From the NCBI GenBank assembly GCA_025774805.1, contig JALGZR010000052.1, positions 19,985 to 83,984 of the forward strand: DNA of 64,000 nt, read 5' to 3'. The notes under the pieces were generated by a model. That model had not been told where the DNA came from. It searched no databases and worked only from the letters and a program-made list of their open reading frames with translations. The stretch is from a bacterium. GTDB taxonomy: Bacteria; ARS69. Positions 46,575 through 54,871 of this stretch are shown here, piece after piece. A program made the translations under genes and the position numbers. Positions within the stretch are counted from its first letter, which is position 1, and each line of letters starts with the position of its first letter.

Positions 46575-46743
46575 GGCTCGCTACCTCGAGGAGGTGGGCA
46601 CGGCACGGGCCTCACAGGACCGGCTGATCTTCGCATCTTAGCACGCCCCGGATGGGCGTGGGTCCGGTGCGGTCCCCACCCGGGAGCGCCCAGGGGGACC
46701 GCCCGAGCGGGACCATCCGACCGGACCGGGTCGGGGGGCCCTG

Positions 46744-46752
46744 TGCTATGAT
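46744..46752 (+). promoter_or_regulatory. Extended -10 promoter-like element
   Basis: TGCTATGAT contains a TGn extension and a TATGAT hexamer, about 110 bases before the GT-C start at 46864. No good -35 box is visible, as is common for extended -10 promoters. It lies in the 289-base divergent spacer shared with the PNGase F-like gene. Confidence 0.4.
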
Positions 46753-46863
46753 GCGCGGCACTCTCGTCTCGATCCCCGCCGGTCGCGTCGCTTCCGGGGA
46801 TCCCCGTGCCACCGCGGTCGCGGGTCACGGAGCGTACCCGCGAGAGTGCTGCCAAGGGTCGAG

Positions 46864-48570
46864 ATGGAGCACGTTCGGCACCCGATCCTCTCCCGAATCC
46901 TCCTCGTCACGACACTCGCCCTCGTGGTCCTGCCGGTGCTCGTCGATCTGAGCGGCTCCGACCGGTTCCGGCCTTTCGGGTACCTCGCGGCCGACGCCTT
47001 CTACTACCTCACCGTCGGGCGCAACCTGGCCGAGACCGGACGGACCACGTTCGATCAGCGCCACGAGACGAACGGGTTTCATCCCCTCTGGCAGGTGCTG
47101 ACCGGAGGGATGTTCGTGTTGCTGCCCCGCCTCGGCGTGGGCGAGCCCGGACTCCTCCGGGGCACGCTCCTCTTCGGGCTTCTGCTTCTCACGGCGGGAA
47201 TCGCTCTTCTGCTGCGGGCGATGGCGGACCGGGAGACCGGATCCTCCCCGATGATCGTGACCCTTCCCGTGGGGGCCTATGCCGTGATCCTTCTCCCGAT
47301 CTGGGCGGGGTGGCTGACCGACCTCTCTCTCCGGGTTCCCACCGAGGGGACCCTGCCCCTCTACGGCACGCTCTGGAGCCACGTGAACGGAATGGAGAGC
47401 GCGCTGGTGATCTTCATGCTCGGCGTGACGGCGGATCGTTTCATTCGGGGGAAGATCGTGCATTCACCAAGCGCGGCCGCCGGTTTCGGTGCGCTGCTGG
47501 GACTCCTCACGCTGGCCCGGCTAGACCATGGGTTCTTCGCGGTCGCCCTGATCGCGGTTCTCGGCGTCGAGTCGGCGCGATCGCGGGAAGCGAGGGCGCG
47601 GATCCTCGTCGTGATGGGGGTTTTCTTTGCCGTGGTCGGGGGATACCTGCTGTTCAAAGAGCTCCGGTACGGGGCCGCGTTCCCAACGAGCGGGGCGCTC
47701 AAGTCGACGTTCCCCCATCCGCGTCCGGAGAACTTCGCGGATCTGGGCCGATTGCTGCGCGGGGAGGCGGGGGATCGAATCGCGCTCGTGATCCGCCACG
47801 CCCAGATGGACCTGCCGGTGGCCGTCGCGCTCGTCCATCTCGCTCTTGCGGCCGTGGTCGGCGTCCGCCGGAAGCGGGAGGAGATCTCGAGGAACGCAGC
47901 GCGGGTCGATCGATTCCTTGTCGCGCTCGCGTTCGGGGTCCTCCTTCTGGGCGCGTACAACTTCCTCTTCGTGAGATCCGTCCAGCAGTGGCACTGGTAC
48001 TACCCGGTGTCCACGCTCTTCGTGGGGCTGGTGGCGGTCCGCTGGCTCGACCGCTTCGTTCGGGGCTGGGCGCGGACGCCGGTCGGCGCCTCCGTGTGGA
48101 TCGGCGGGTGGTGCGTGGCTTCGATCTCCGTCTTTCTCGCCTTCCACCGCCCGCCGGATTACCATGCGAAGTATGCGCGATTCTATTACGAGCTCGCCCC
48201 GCGGGTTCGCGAGCACTACGGGGAGGAGAGGCCGGGGTTGCTCTCCTTCGACGACGGGATCGTGGCATTTTCCACCCGGTTCCCCACGATGTCGGGGAAG
48301 GGGCTGAACCTCGACCCGATCGCCGCGCGGGAGCGCAGAGAGGGCCGGTTGCTCGAGCTCGCCCTCGCCCGCGGCTACGACCGCATCACGTCCCTCGTCT
48401 ACCTGGAGCACTGGGGGCGGGCGGACTTCCGGCGCGACCCTGCCGGGGCGGCCGACCGCTTCGCCCGCTTCGCGCTGAAGAAGAACTACCGGGAGGGCTA
48501 TCGCTTCGTGTCCGAGCTCCACGAGCCCGACGAAGGATTCGTCATCCTCCGCGTGGAGCGGGAGGACTGA
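46864..48570 (+). CDS. Multi-pass GT-C-type glycosyltransferase-like protein
   Basis: A 568-residue polytopic protein. The ATG at 46864 has AAGG six bases upstream; a GTG at 46846 is possible. TM1 is VTTLALVVLPVLVDL, followed by the loop YLAADAFYYLTVGRNLAETG and HETNGFHPLWQVL, the acidic loop plus HPLW pattern of the family also represented at 18489-20318. About nine helices and a soluble C-terminal domain (from about 430) follow. It probably transfers sugars from lipid carriers outside the inner membrane; substrate unknown. Its stop abuts the next start with no gap. Confidence 0.65.
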   Translation: MEHVRHPILSRILLVTTLALVVLPVLVDLSGSDRFRPFGYLAADAFYYLTVGRNLAETGRTTFDQRHETNGFHPLWQVLTGGMFVLLPRLGVGEPGLLRGTLLFGLLLLTAGIALLLRAMADRETGSSPMIVTLPVGAYAVILLPIWAGWLTDLSLRVPTEGTLPLYGTLWSHVNGMESALVIFMLGVTADRFIRGKIVHSPSAAAGFGALLGLLTLARLDHGFFAVALIAVLGVESARSREARARILVVMGVFFAVVGGYLLFKELRYGAAFPTSGALKSTFPHPRPENFADLGRLLRGEAGDRIALVIRHAQMDLPVAVALVHLALAAVVGVRRKREEISRNAARVDRFLVALAFGVLLLGAYNFLFVRSVQQWHWYYPVSTLFVGLVAVRWLDRFVRGWARTPVGASVWIGGWCVASISVFLAFHRPPDYHAKYARFYYELAPRVREHYGEERPGLLSFDDGIVAFSTRFPTMSGKGLNLDPIAARERREGRLLELALARGYDRITSLVYLEHWGRADFRRDPAGAADRFARFALKKNYREGYRFVSELHEPDEGFVILRVERED

Positions 48571-49650
48571 ATGGGCGTCGTCGCCGATCCGGATCGATTC
48601 CGCAAGGTATTCCTGCTCTTGCTCCTCGTCGCGATCACCGCGGCATTCGTCGCGATGATTCGACAGTTCCTCCTGACGCTTCTCCTGGCGGCGATCTTCA
48701 GCGGGCTGACCTACCCGCTCTTCGGTCGGATCACGCGGGCCCTTCGAGGCCGTCGGGGACTCGCGGCGGCGGTGACGGTCTTCTTCCTGCTTCTGGTCCT
48801 GATCGGGCCGGCCCTCATGCTCGCCGGCGTCGTGGCCGGCGAGGCGTTCAGGGTGGCGCAGACGGCGCGCCCCTGGGTGGAGAACTGGGTCGAGAATCCC
48901 GGCGAGCTCTTCGATCGCCTCCGTGCCCTTCCGTTCGTCGAGGCCCTGGAGCCGTATCGCACGCAGGTGCTCACCCGGGCGGGCGAGCTCGTGGGCTCAT
49001 TCGGGGCCTTTCTCTTCGACAGCCTGTCCGCCGCCACCCGGGGAACGCTCGGCTTCCTCGTCCACTTCATCCTGATGCTCTACGTGATGTTCTTCTTCTA
49101 TCTCGACGGGCCGGCGATACTGCGGAAGATCCTCTACTATCTGCCGCTGCCGCCCGAGGACGAGGAACGGATGATGGACAAGTTCGTCTCCGTGACGCGC
49201 GCCACGTTGAAGGGGACGCTCATCATCGGCGTGCTCCAGGGGGCGCTGGCGGGAATCGCGTTCGCGGTCGCCGGCATCGACGGGGCGGTGTTCTGGGGAG
49301 CGGTGATGATGGTCGTCTCCATCATTCCCGGGATCGGAATCGCGCTCGTCTGGGTTCCGGCCGCGATCGTTCTGGCCTCGTCGGGTCGGATCTTCGCGGG
49401 GATCGGTCTCGCCGCCTGGTGCGGGCTCGTGGCGGGAAGCATCGACAACGTGCTGCGCCCCCGGCTCGTCGGGCGCGACTCCGGAATGCACGATCTCCTG
49501 ATACTCTTCGCGACGCTGGGGGGGATTCTCCTCTTCGGGTTGGTCGGGTTCCTCATCGGACCGATTCTCGCCGCGCTCTTCGTGACGGTCTGGGACATCT
49601 ACGGCGTCGTGTTCCGGGATGTACTGCCGCCCGCGCGAGAGGCGGAGTGA
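48571..49650 (+). CDS. AI-2E family transporter (PerM/YdiK type)
   Basis: A 359-residue membrane protein with about eight helices. Family hallmarks: MIRQFLLTLLLAAIFSGLTYPLF near the N-terminus, the central amphipathic domain, GTLIIGVLQGALAGIAFAVAG and GIGIALVWVPAAIVL. The family includes TqsA-like exporters and Na+/H+ antiporter-like members; substrate cannot be assigned. ATG follows the preceding stop directly, so the pair is co-expressed. Confidence 0.88.
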   Translation: MGVVADPDRFRKVFLLLLLVAITAAFVAMIRQFLLTLLLAAIFSGLTYPLFGRITRALRGRRGLAAAVTVFFLLLVLIGPALMLAGVVAGEAFRVAQTARPWVENWVENPGELFDRLRALPFVEALEPYRTQVLTRAGELVGSFGAFLFDSLSAATRGTLGFLVHFILMLYVMFFFYLDGPAILRKILYYLPLPPEDEERMMDKFVSVTRATLKGTLIIGVLQGALAGIAFAVAGIDGAVFWGAVMMVVSIIPGIGIALVWVPAAIVLASSGRIFAGIGLAAWCGLVAGSIDNVLRPRLVGRDSGMHDLLILFATLGGILLFGLVGFLIGPILAALFVTVWDIYGVVFRDVLPPAREAE

Positions 49651-49663
49651 GCGAACGGGTCCG

Positions 49664-49684
49664 CCGGGCGAGAAACGCGGACTA
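49664..49684 (-). repeat. 3'-end motif copy after the cohesin-like gene
   Basis: Minus strand TAGTCCGCGTTT then CTCGCCCGG; the TAG is the stop of the gene at 49682-50248. 17 of 21 positions match the clearest copy. Confidence 0.55.
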
Positions 49685-50248
49685 GCGAAATGCGCTCTTG
49701 ATCCGACCCCACCCCGCCGGCTCCAACGGGCTCGTCCAGGACGAGTCGCAACTCGTGTAGCCCGCCAGATCGTCCCCGTAGTCACTCTCGGGCACGCGGA
49801 ACACCCCCGTTCCGCCTCCGAGCACGACGAAGCGCAGGATCGCGAGCTGACCCACGGCGCCGTCCGGCACGGGAGCGGCGGGCGTGATGCCGACGACTCT
49901 CGCCTGCTGTCGCGGCTCCAGATAGGTTCCGTCGATCCACCAGGACGGAGTCAGATTGCCCACGCCCACGCCGGCATATCTCAGGAGGGTCGTCGGGAAG
50001 TCGACGTAGAGGGTGAAGGACTCGAGAGGACTATCGGTGTGGACGGTGACCGGCACTCCCACGGTGTCCCCGATGTCGCCGACGAGTTCCCGGATTCCGA
50101 CCTGACCGGGGGTGAGCACGTTGCATCCGGCGACGATCAGGTCCGGCGAATCGCCCGACTCGACGGGGCCGGGCCCCGCCGGAAAGAGGAGAACGGCCAG
50201 GACCGGGATCCCGGCCATCCCCGGGAGAGAACGGCCTGGAAACCTCAT
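49682..50248 (-). CDS. Secreted cohesin-like domain protein
   Basis: A 188-residue exported protein. The ATG at 50248 has GGGAGG eight bases upstream; signal segment MAGIPVLAVLLFPAGPGPVES. The mature part resembles a cohesin/Ig-like module: VGIRELVGDIGDTVGVPVTV, FTLYVDFPTTLLRYAGV, GQLAILRFVVLGGGTG. No dockerin partner is visible. The neighbouring C39-like frame runs 218 bases into its 5' end, which is unusual. Confidence 0.65.
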   Translation of the reverse strand: MRFPGRSLPGMAGIPVLAVLLFPAGPGPVESGDSPDLIVAGCNVLTPGQVGIRELVGDIGDTVGVPVTVHTDSPLESFTLYVDFPTTLLRYAGVGVGNLTPSWWIDGTYLEPRQQARVVGITPAAPVPDGAVGQLAILRFVVLGGGTGVFRVPESDYGDDLAGYTSCDSSWTSPLEPAGWGRIKSAFR

Positions 50249-50900
50249 CGGAGATCCTCCCGCCGCGAGAGAGGGCGCACCGGCTCGGGACACTCTCCGC
50301 GAGAGAGTCGTGCGCGTCGGGAAACGGGTCAAGGGAAACGGAGACGTCGTCGAACACGAGTGCGACTCCGTTCCACTGCCGTTCCAGGGCGGCCCGGGGA
50401 TAGCGGATCCGACCGAGCGACGGGTCGTGGACGAGCCACTCTCCCCCCGTCGCACGCCCCTCGAGCACGACGAAATGTCGTCCGCGCACGTGGAGAATGG
50501 CGGGCGGAGTCAGCGAGTCGAGCGAACCGGGGGAGAGTCGGACCGCCCGGGCCGGGTGTCCTCGGGCGCGCGCGAGCTCGGCGAGCTGACCCAGACGCGC
50601 TCCCCCCGGTGTGAGCTCGACGACGATCGGCGGACCGGGATACGGCACGGAGTCGCTGAGAGACCGCAGCGCGTGGGCCAGCGCGGCGGGCCCGCAGTCA
50701 TTCGGAGAGACCTGACGCACCCCGGATCGGGGATCGAGGAGACGTCCGCCCCCCCATCGCGCGGCGATTGCCTCCGGGCGGAGCTCGCGCCGCAGGGTGG
50801 AGCCGACCCCGGGAACGAACGGCGCGCCGCCGAGGGCCGCCATCAGGGGAATCGCAATCAGCCCCGCCGCGCGAGCGCCGGCGCCGGCCTTCCGGCTCAC
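50031..50900 (-). CDS. C39 peptidase-like protein
   Basis: A 289-codon frame. GTG 50900 overlaps the thioredoxin-like stop (GTGA). Signal/anchor AAGLIAIPLMAALGGAPF, then a papain-like C39 core: VSPNDCGPAALAHALRSL (Cys), LHVRGRHFVVLEG (His), VHDPSLGRIRYP (Asp). C39 domains cleave double-glycine leaders or bind peptides. No ABC transporter domain is attached, so secretion coupling is unproven. Beyond about residue 195 (FDDVSVSLDPFPDA) the sequence becomes Arg/Pro-rich and overlaps the cohesin-like gene in another frame, so the real protein probably ends earlier and an in-frame stop seems to have been lost. Confidence 0.6.
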   Translation of the reverse strand: MSRKAGAGARAAGLIAIPLMAALGGAPFVPGVGSTLRRELRPEAIAARWGGGRLLDPRSGVRQVSPNDCGPAALAHALRSLSDSVPYPGPPIVVELTPGGARLGQLAELARARGHPARAVRLSPGSLDSLTPPAILHVRGRHFVVLEGRATGGEWLVHDPSLGRIRYPRAALERQWNGVALVFDDVSVSLDPFPDAHDSLAESVPSRCALSRGGRISDEVSRPFSPGDGRDPGPGRSPLSGGARPRRVGRFAGPDRRRMQRAHPRSGRNPGTRRRHRGHRGSAGHRPHR

Positions 50901-51505
50901 GGGCGCGCGGCCCCGGACGCGGCTTCCTCGATTCGGGACTCCACCCACCGCTGCAACCGGCGAGGGGATCGATAGCCGCGCCGGTGATCGAGCAGTCTTC
51001 CGTCCGCGTCGAAGAGGAGGAAAACGGGAAAGAGCCCGGGACCCAGGGAATCGAGCGCCTCCCCGGAAAGCTCGCTTCGCTCCACGATCGCGAGACCGAC
51101 GCCGACCCCGAACGGCCAGGGATCGAGCTCGAAGTCCTCCTTCACCCGGACACACGCGGGACACCCCGGATCGCCGACGAGTACGAGCGATGGGCCGAAG
51201 CCGGGCGACGGGCGCGGACCGGAGCGCGGCTCGCGCACGAAAGACGGGGCGGGGCCGTCCGAGGGAGGGAGGCCGGCGCCCCGATGGCGCACGAGGAACG
51301 GGGCGGAGCCGTCCGACGGAGAAGGGACGAAGCTCGGATCGCGCGGGAGGTTCAGGTCGGCAAGGCTCAGGCCGAGCTCCGGCGGCGCGCTCCCCGCGGA
51401 CTCGAAGCGCTGGCCGAGCCAGACGAGCGCACCCACCGGAACCGATCCGGCGACGAGCACGACGCCGGCCAACCCCCGCGTGAGCCATCGACGGGTTCGG
51501 AGCAA
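50897..51505 (-). CDS. Membrane-anchored thioredoxin-like protein
   Basis: A 202-residue protein with an N-terminal helix (LAGVVLVAGSVPVGALVWLG) and a thioredoxin-fold part holding the redox motif VGDPGCPACVRVKEDF. VFLLFDADGRLLDHRRGYRSP is the typical later strand-helix region. It likely shuttles electrons or makes/reduces disulphides in the periplasm. It overlaps the C39-like gene by four bases; a Cys-protease-like partner needing a free thiol is a plausible client (inference). Confidence 0.75.
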   Translation of the reverse strand: MLRTRRWLTRGLAGVVLVAGSVPVGALVWLGQRFESAGSAPPELGLSLADLNLPRDPSFVPSPSDGSAPFLVRHRGAGLPPSDGPAPSFVREPRSGPRPSPGFGPSLVLVGDPGCPACVRVKEDFELDPWPFGVGVGLAIVERSELSGEALDSLGPGLFPVFLLFDADGRLLDHRRGYRSPRRLQRWVESRIEEAASGAARP

Positions 51506-51586
51506 ACCGCCCCGCTCCTCGGGGAGGATCCGGTCGCGATGGAACCGGCAAGGACCGTGCCGCGCGCGGCGGCGTCTTCGCGGCGT

Positions 51587-51609
51587 CCTGGTGAGAAATG
51601 CGGGATCTA
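51587..51609 (-). repeat. 3'-end motif copy downstream of the ACT gene
   Basis: Minus strand TAGATCCCGCATTT then CTCACCAGG. It has two extra bases after TAG and lies about 75 bases after the ACT-protein stop rather than on it. Sense orientation is kept. Confidence 0.5.
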
Positions 51610-51684
51610 GGTGCTCACGAGAGGGCCGGAACCGGGAACCACGGGGCCGGACCGGGATCCTCGTCGCCGAATCGTGACGGCCGG

Positions 51685-52098
51685 TCAGACCCCGAGGGCG
51701 GCGGACGCGGCCGCCCAGTCCTCGGGCTTGACGTGGAGGATGTAGCGGAACCCGCCCCGGCCGTCCGTCACGCCGCTCGAGCGGTACACGTTGATGTGGG
51801 CGTCGGAAAGGCTGGAGTGAACGTCGGCCAGGGCTCCGAGCCGATCGTCTCCCTCGATGAGAAACGCGCGTGTCGGCCCCTGGAAGACGAGACCGCCCTT
51901 CTCGGCGACCTCGGCGAGCCGATCGACGTCCTCGGGGTAGAGGACGAGCTGCGTGTGATCGGGGCCCAGGGGAATGGCGTCGAACGCAAGCAGATTCACC
52001 TCGGCCGCGGCTACCCGTGAGAGCAGCGCGTAGGCCTCGCCCGGCCGGTCACGGACCATGATCGTGAAGTACTCGACCCCTCGGATCGTAAGTGGCAC
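51685..52098 (-). CDS. ACT domain protein
   Basis: A 137-residue cytosolic protein with two tandem ACT-like units: FTIMVRDRPGEAYALLSRVAAAEVNLLAF (first 35 residues) and a second centred on FLIEGDDRLGALADVHSSL. ACT modules bind amino acids and regulate metabolism; there is no catalytic domain here. GTG 52098 has GGGAGG upstream and is preferred over the longer upstream frame. Confidence 0.8.
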   Translation of the reverse strand: MPLTIRGVEYFTIMVRDRPGEAYALLSRVAAAEVNLLAFDAIPLGPDHTQLVLYPEDVDRLAEVAEKGGLVFQGPTRAFLIEGDDRLGALADVHSSLSDAHINVYRSSGVTDGRGGFRYILHVKPEDWAAASAALGV

Positions 52099-52200
52099 GG
52101 CGCTCCTCCCGAAGGTGCGGACCCTTCGCGCGTCGCATCGCGCAATCCGGGTCCGATGACAGGGCTCCCTCCCGCTCCTCCGGGAGGCGGGCACGACGAA

Positions 52201-52221
52201 CCTGGTGAGAGATGCAGGCTA
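52201..52221 (-). repeat. 3'-end motif copy after the CBS gene
   Basis: Minus strand TAGCCTGCATCT then CTCACCAGG; the TAG is the CBS-protein stop. Sense orientation. Confidence 0.6.
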
Positions 52222-52707
52222 GCGATCGCGGATGACCTGAAGCATGTCGAGAGCCGAGATGATTCCCACGACCTTCCCCTCGCGGGTCACGAACAGCCGG
52301 TGAACGCGGTTACGAATCATCCTGTCCGCCACGTCCCGAATCGGAGCGTCCTCCTGGACGTCGATGACCACCGGGGTCATGATCTCCCGGATCTTCACAT
52401 GCGGCTCTTCGAAGAGGAAGGACCCCGGATCCTCTCCCCCGAAATCCGTCTCGAGGACTTGGAGATAGTACTCGTGACGGGTCACGGCCCGGGGGTCGGT
52501 GGACTGCGAATCGCTCCGGGCGATGTCGGTCAGTGACACGACGCCGACCAGCTCTCCGCCTGCGTTCGTGACGGGAGCTCCCGAGATCGCGTTCTCCACC
52601 AGGAAGTCGGCGAGCTGCTCCACCGGCCAATCCGGATGGACGCACAGCACGTCCGTGGTCATCACATCCTTCGCGGTCAAACGCGACACGCTCTTCTTTC
52701 GACCCAT
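52219..52707 (-). CDS. CBS domain pair protein
   Basis: A 162-residue protein with two CBS motifs: residues about 10-65 (TAKDVMTTDVLCVHPDWPVEQ, ISGAPVTNAGGELVGVVSLTDIA) and 108-160 (IREIMTPVVIDVQEDAPI, VHRLFVTREGKVVGIISALDML). A 35-residue insert between them is longer than usual. CBS pairs bind adenine nucleotides; here they stand alone, so the regulated partner is unknown. Confidence 0.88.
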   Translation of the reverse strand: MGRKKSVSRLTAKDVMTTDVLCVHPDWPVEQLADFLVENAISGAPVTNAGGELVGVVSLTDIARSDSQSTDPRAVTRHEYYLQVLETDFGGEDPGSFLFEEPHVKIREIMTPVVIDVQEDAPIRDVADRMIRNRVHRLFVTREGKVVGIISALDMLQVIRDR

Positions 52708-52966
52708 GACCTCGCCCTCGAGTGGGGGGATCTCCGTTGCCGTCGAGCACGGGGGATCCGATTCGATTCCGGCTCATCGTAGCACCCACCCGGGCGAGGC
52801 GTCATCTCAGGGAGGGGAGTGGCGCTCTCTCCCTCCTCCGGTCCACCGCGCGCAGCGGATGGGGTATGATCGAGCTCACCCCGAAGAGTCACGCCCTCCG
52901 AGTCGGCCGCCTCCCCGGGCTCCGGCCGGAACGGTCATCCCACGGTTCGAACGAAAGGCGGTCACG

Positions 52967-53287
52967 ATGCATCGCCTCCTCCTCCAAGGTCTCCTTTCGC
53001 TCACGGTCGTCGCGCTCGCCGCCTGCGCCTCCACTCACATCCAACTGGGCGACGACTGGGACGACGACCAGATCGAGGCCACGAGTCCCGACGCGTTCGC
53101 GGAGCGCTGGGGCGAGCCGGACGAGACGAAGAACGAGAAGGTCGGCGGCGAGCTTCAGACCACGGCCATCTGGTACTGCCTCGACGGCCAGTACCGAGAG
53201 ATGGTCTGGCGGCTCCGCCGGCGGGAGGACGGTCGGCCCTACTGGTTCCTCGCGAGCGACGTCACGAAGGAAGGGGACTGCCCCTAG
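52967..53287 (+). CDS. Small lipoprotein
   Basis: A 106-residue protein whose signal peptide ends in the lipobox LAAC (Cys about residue 20). The mature region is acidic at first (QLGDDWDDDQIEAT), then contains FAERWGEPDETKNEKVGGE and YCLDGQYREMVWRLRR, a SmpA/OmlA-like weak resemblance. A TATGAT box lies at 52865-52870, about 100 bases upstream. Function unknown. Confidence 0.75.
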   Translation: MHRLLLQGLLSLTVVALAACASTHIQLGDDWDDDQIEATSPDAFAERWGEPDETKNEKVGGELQTTAIWYCLDGQYREMVWRLRRREDGRPYWFLASDVTKEGDCP

Positions 53288-53527
53288 GTCCCCCCGATGA
53301 CCGTGCCGATTCGCCTCGGTCCCTTCGCGGCCGGGTCATTCCTGTGTGGCGAGAATTCACACCGAACGGTAACGTGGCCCTGATCGCCGCCGGTCCGGCG
53401 AGCGGTGCGTGCGGGAACCCTTTCGCTTCCAGTGAGTTGGGGGCTCCGTGCCCGCGGCCGGACCGGGGGCGCCCGTCCGGAACGATGGTTGCTTTCTCTC
53501 GAGGATGACCCCCTCCGAGGAAACAAC

Positions 53528-54871
53528 GTGTCTTCCTACCCACGCCTGCTGTTGCCCCTGCTCCTGCTCACGGCCGCCGTCCCGGCCGCCGCCGCCGAGG
53601 CTCCTCTCGAGCTCGAGACGATCGCGCTGATCGGAAACGACCGGACCCCACGCGAGATCGCGCTTCTCTACTTTCCGCTCGCCGAGGGAGATCCCGTGAC
53701 GCCGGACGGTCTCCTCGACGCCGTGGACGCGCTCCGCGCGAGCGAGCTCTTCACTTCCGTCGACTTCCGGACGAGGGTCGGCAGCGTGCGGGGCCGGGTC
53801 GCGCTGGATCTCCTCGTCGAGGAGAGAGGAGTCGAGTTCCGTTTCGGGACCGGCTTCCGGGATCTCGACGGTTGGTATCTGATCCCCGCCCAGCTTCGCT
53901 TCGACAACCGCCTCGGACGGGGCGAGCGAATCCGCCTGCAGGTCAAGCTGGGCTACCGGATCGCCGGAGTGGAGTTCCTTCTCGAGGAGCCCCGCGTCGG
54001 CGACGGACAGACGTTCTGGGGAATCCGAGCGGGCGGGTACGGCACGACGCGCACGTACTACGTCGACGAGACCGAGTACGAGCATCGGCTGGGGCGGGGG
54101 CTCTTCGAGGCCCACCTCGGTCGCCGGATCGGCCGGAGCTGGGCGATCGAGATCGGCGGCGGGTTCGAATCGGTCGACTCCGACTCCGTGCCCGAGGCGG
54201 CCGAGGACGACGAGTTCCGGGAGATCGAGCGGGGCGACGAGCTTCCCTTCGACGAGCTGCCTCCCGCGATCGCCTCTCACGTGGGCATCGCGAATCGCAG
54301 CATCTTCCACGCGCAGCTCGCCGTCGACACGCGGTCGCGTCGCCGCGTCGCCGCGACCCCCGCCTCCGGGCTGTGGGGTCGCCTGCGGGGTGAGGGGCGA
54401 TTGGGCGAAGGGCCGGACGTCGTCGCGGTCACCGCCGATCTCCGGGCCTACCGCCGGCTGCTTGGTGGCGGGCTCGCCCTGCGGCTGAAGGGGGGTGCGA
54501 TCGGAGAGGCCGCCCCCTGGTACGACCGCTACTACCTCGGAGGTCTCTACACCGTTCGCGGTTTCCCCGGTCAGTCGCTCTCTCCGTCGGGCGGCGACAC
54601 CAGGTTCTGGACGGCGTCTCTCGAGTTCCGCGCCCGTCTCGCCGGGAACTCCGCCGATCCGCGGGTAGCGGCCGTGCTGTTCGTCGACGCCGGCGACGGA
54701 TGGACCGGAACCGACGTCGACTGGGACGACGTCTCCGCCTCCGCCGGATACGGCTTCCGGCTCCGCCTGCCCTGGATCCACTGCCTCGGAATCGACTTCG
54801 GCGTGCCGATCACGGATTCCCCCGTCCGGGAATCGTTTCGCGCCCACGCGGCCCTCGGATGGAACTTCTGA
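53528..54871 (+). CDS. Omp85-superfamily outer-membrane protein (single POTRA)
   Basis: A 447-residue protein. GTG 53528 is preceded by GAGG and begins a signal peptide (LLLPLLLLTAAVPAAAAEA). Residues about 25-105 form one POTRA (LETIALIGNDRTPREIALLYFPLAEGDPV...SELFTSVDFRTRV). The rest is a 16-strand-type barrel with the diagnostic loop-6 motif LYTVRGFPGQSLS. BamA has five POTRAs and ~800 residues, so this is a smaller relative (TamA/patatin-associated-like) whose substrate is unknown. It overlaps the DUF4390-like gene (TGATG). Confidence 0.85.
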   Translation: MSSYPRLLLPLLLLTAAVPAAAAEAPLELETIALIGNDRTPREIALLYFPLAEGDPVTPDGLLDAVDALRASELFTSVDFRTRVGSVRGRVALDLLVEERGVEFRFGTGFRDLDGWYLIPAQLRFDNRLGRGERIRLQVKLGYRIAGVEFLLEEPRVGDGQTFWGIRAGGYGTTRTYYVDETEYEHRLGRGLFEAHLGRRIGRSWAIEIGGGFESVDSDSVPEAAEDDEFREIERGDELPFDELPPAIASHVGIANRSIFHAQLAVDTRSRRRVAATPASGLWGRLRGEGRLGEGPDVVAVTADLRAYRRLLGGGLALRLKGGAIGEAAPWYDRYYLGGLYTVRGFPGQSLSPSGGDTRFWTASLEFRARLAGNSADPRVAAVLFVDAGDGWTGTDVDWDDVSASAGYGFRLRLPWIHCLGIDFGVPITDSPVRESFRAHAALGWNF

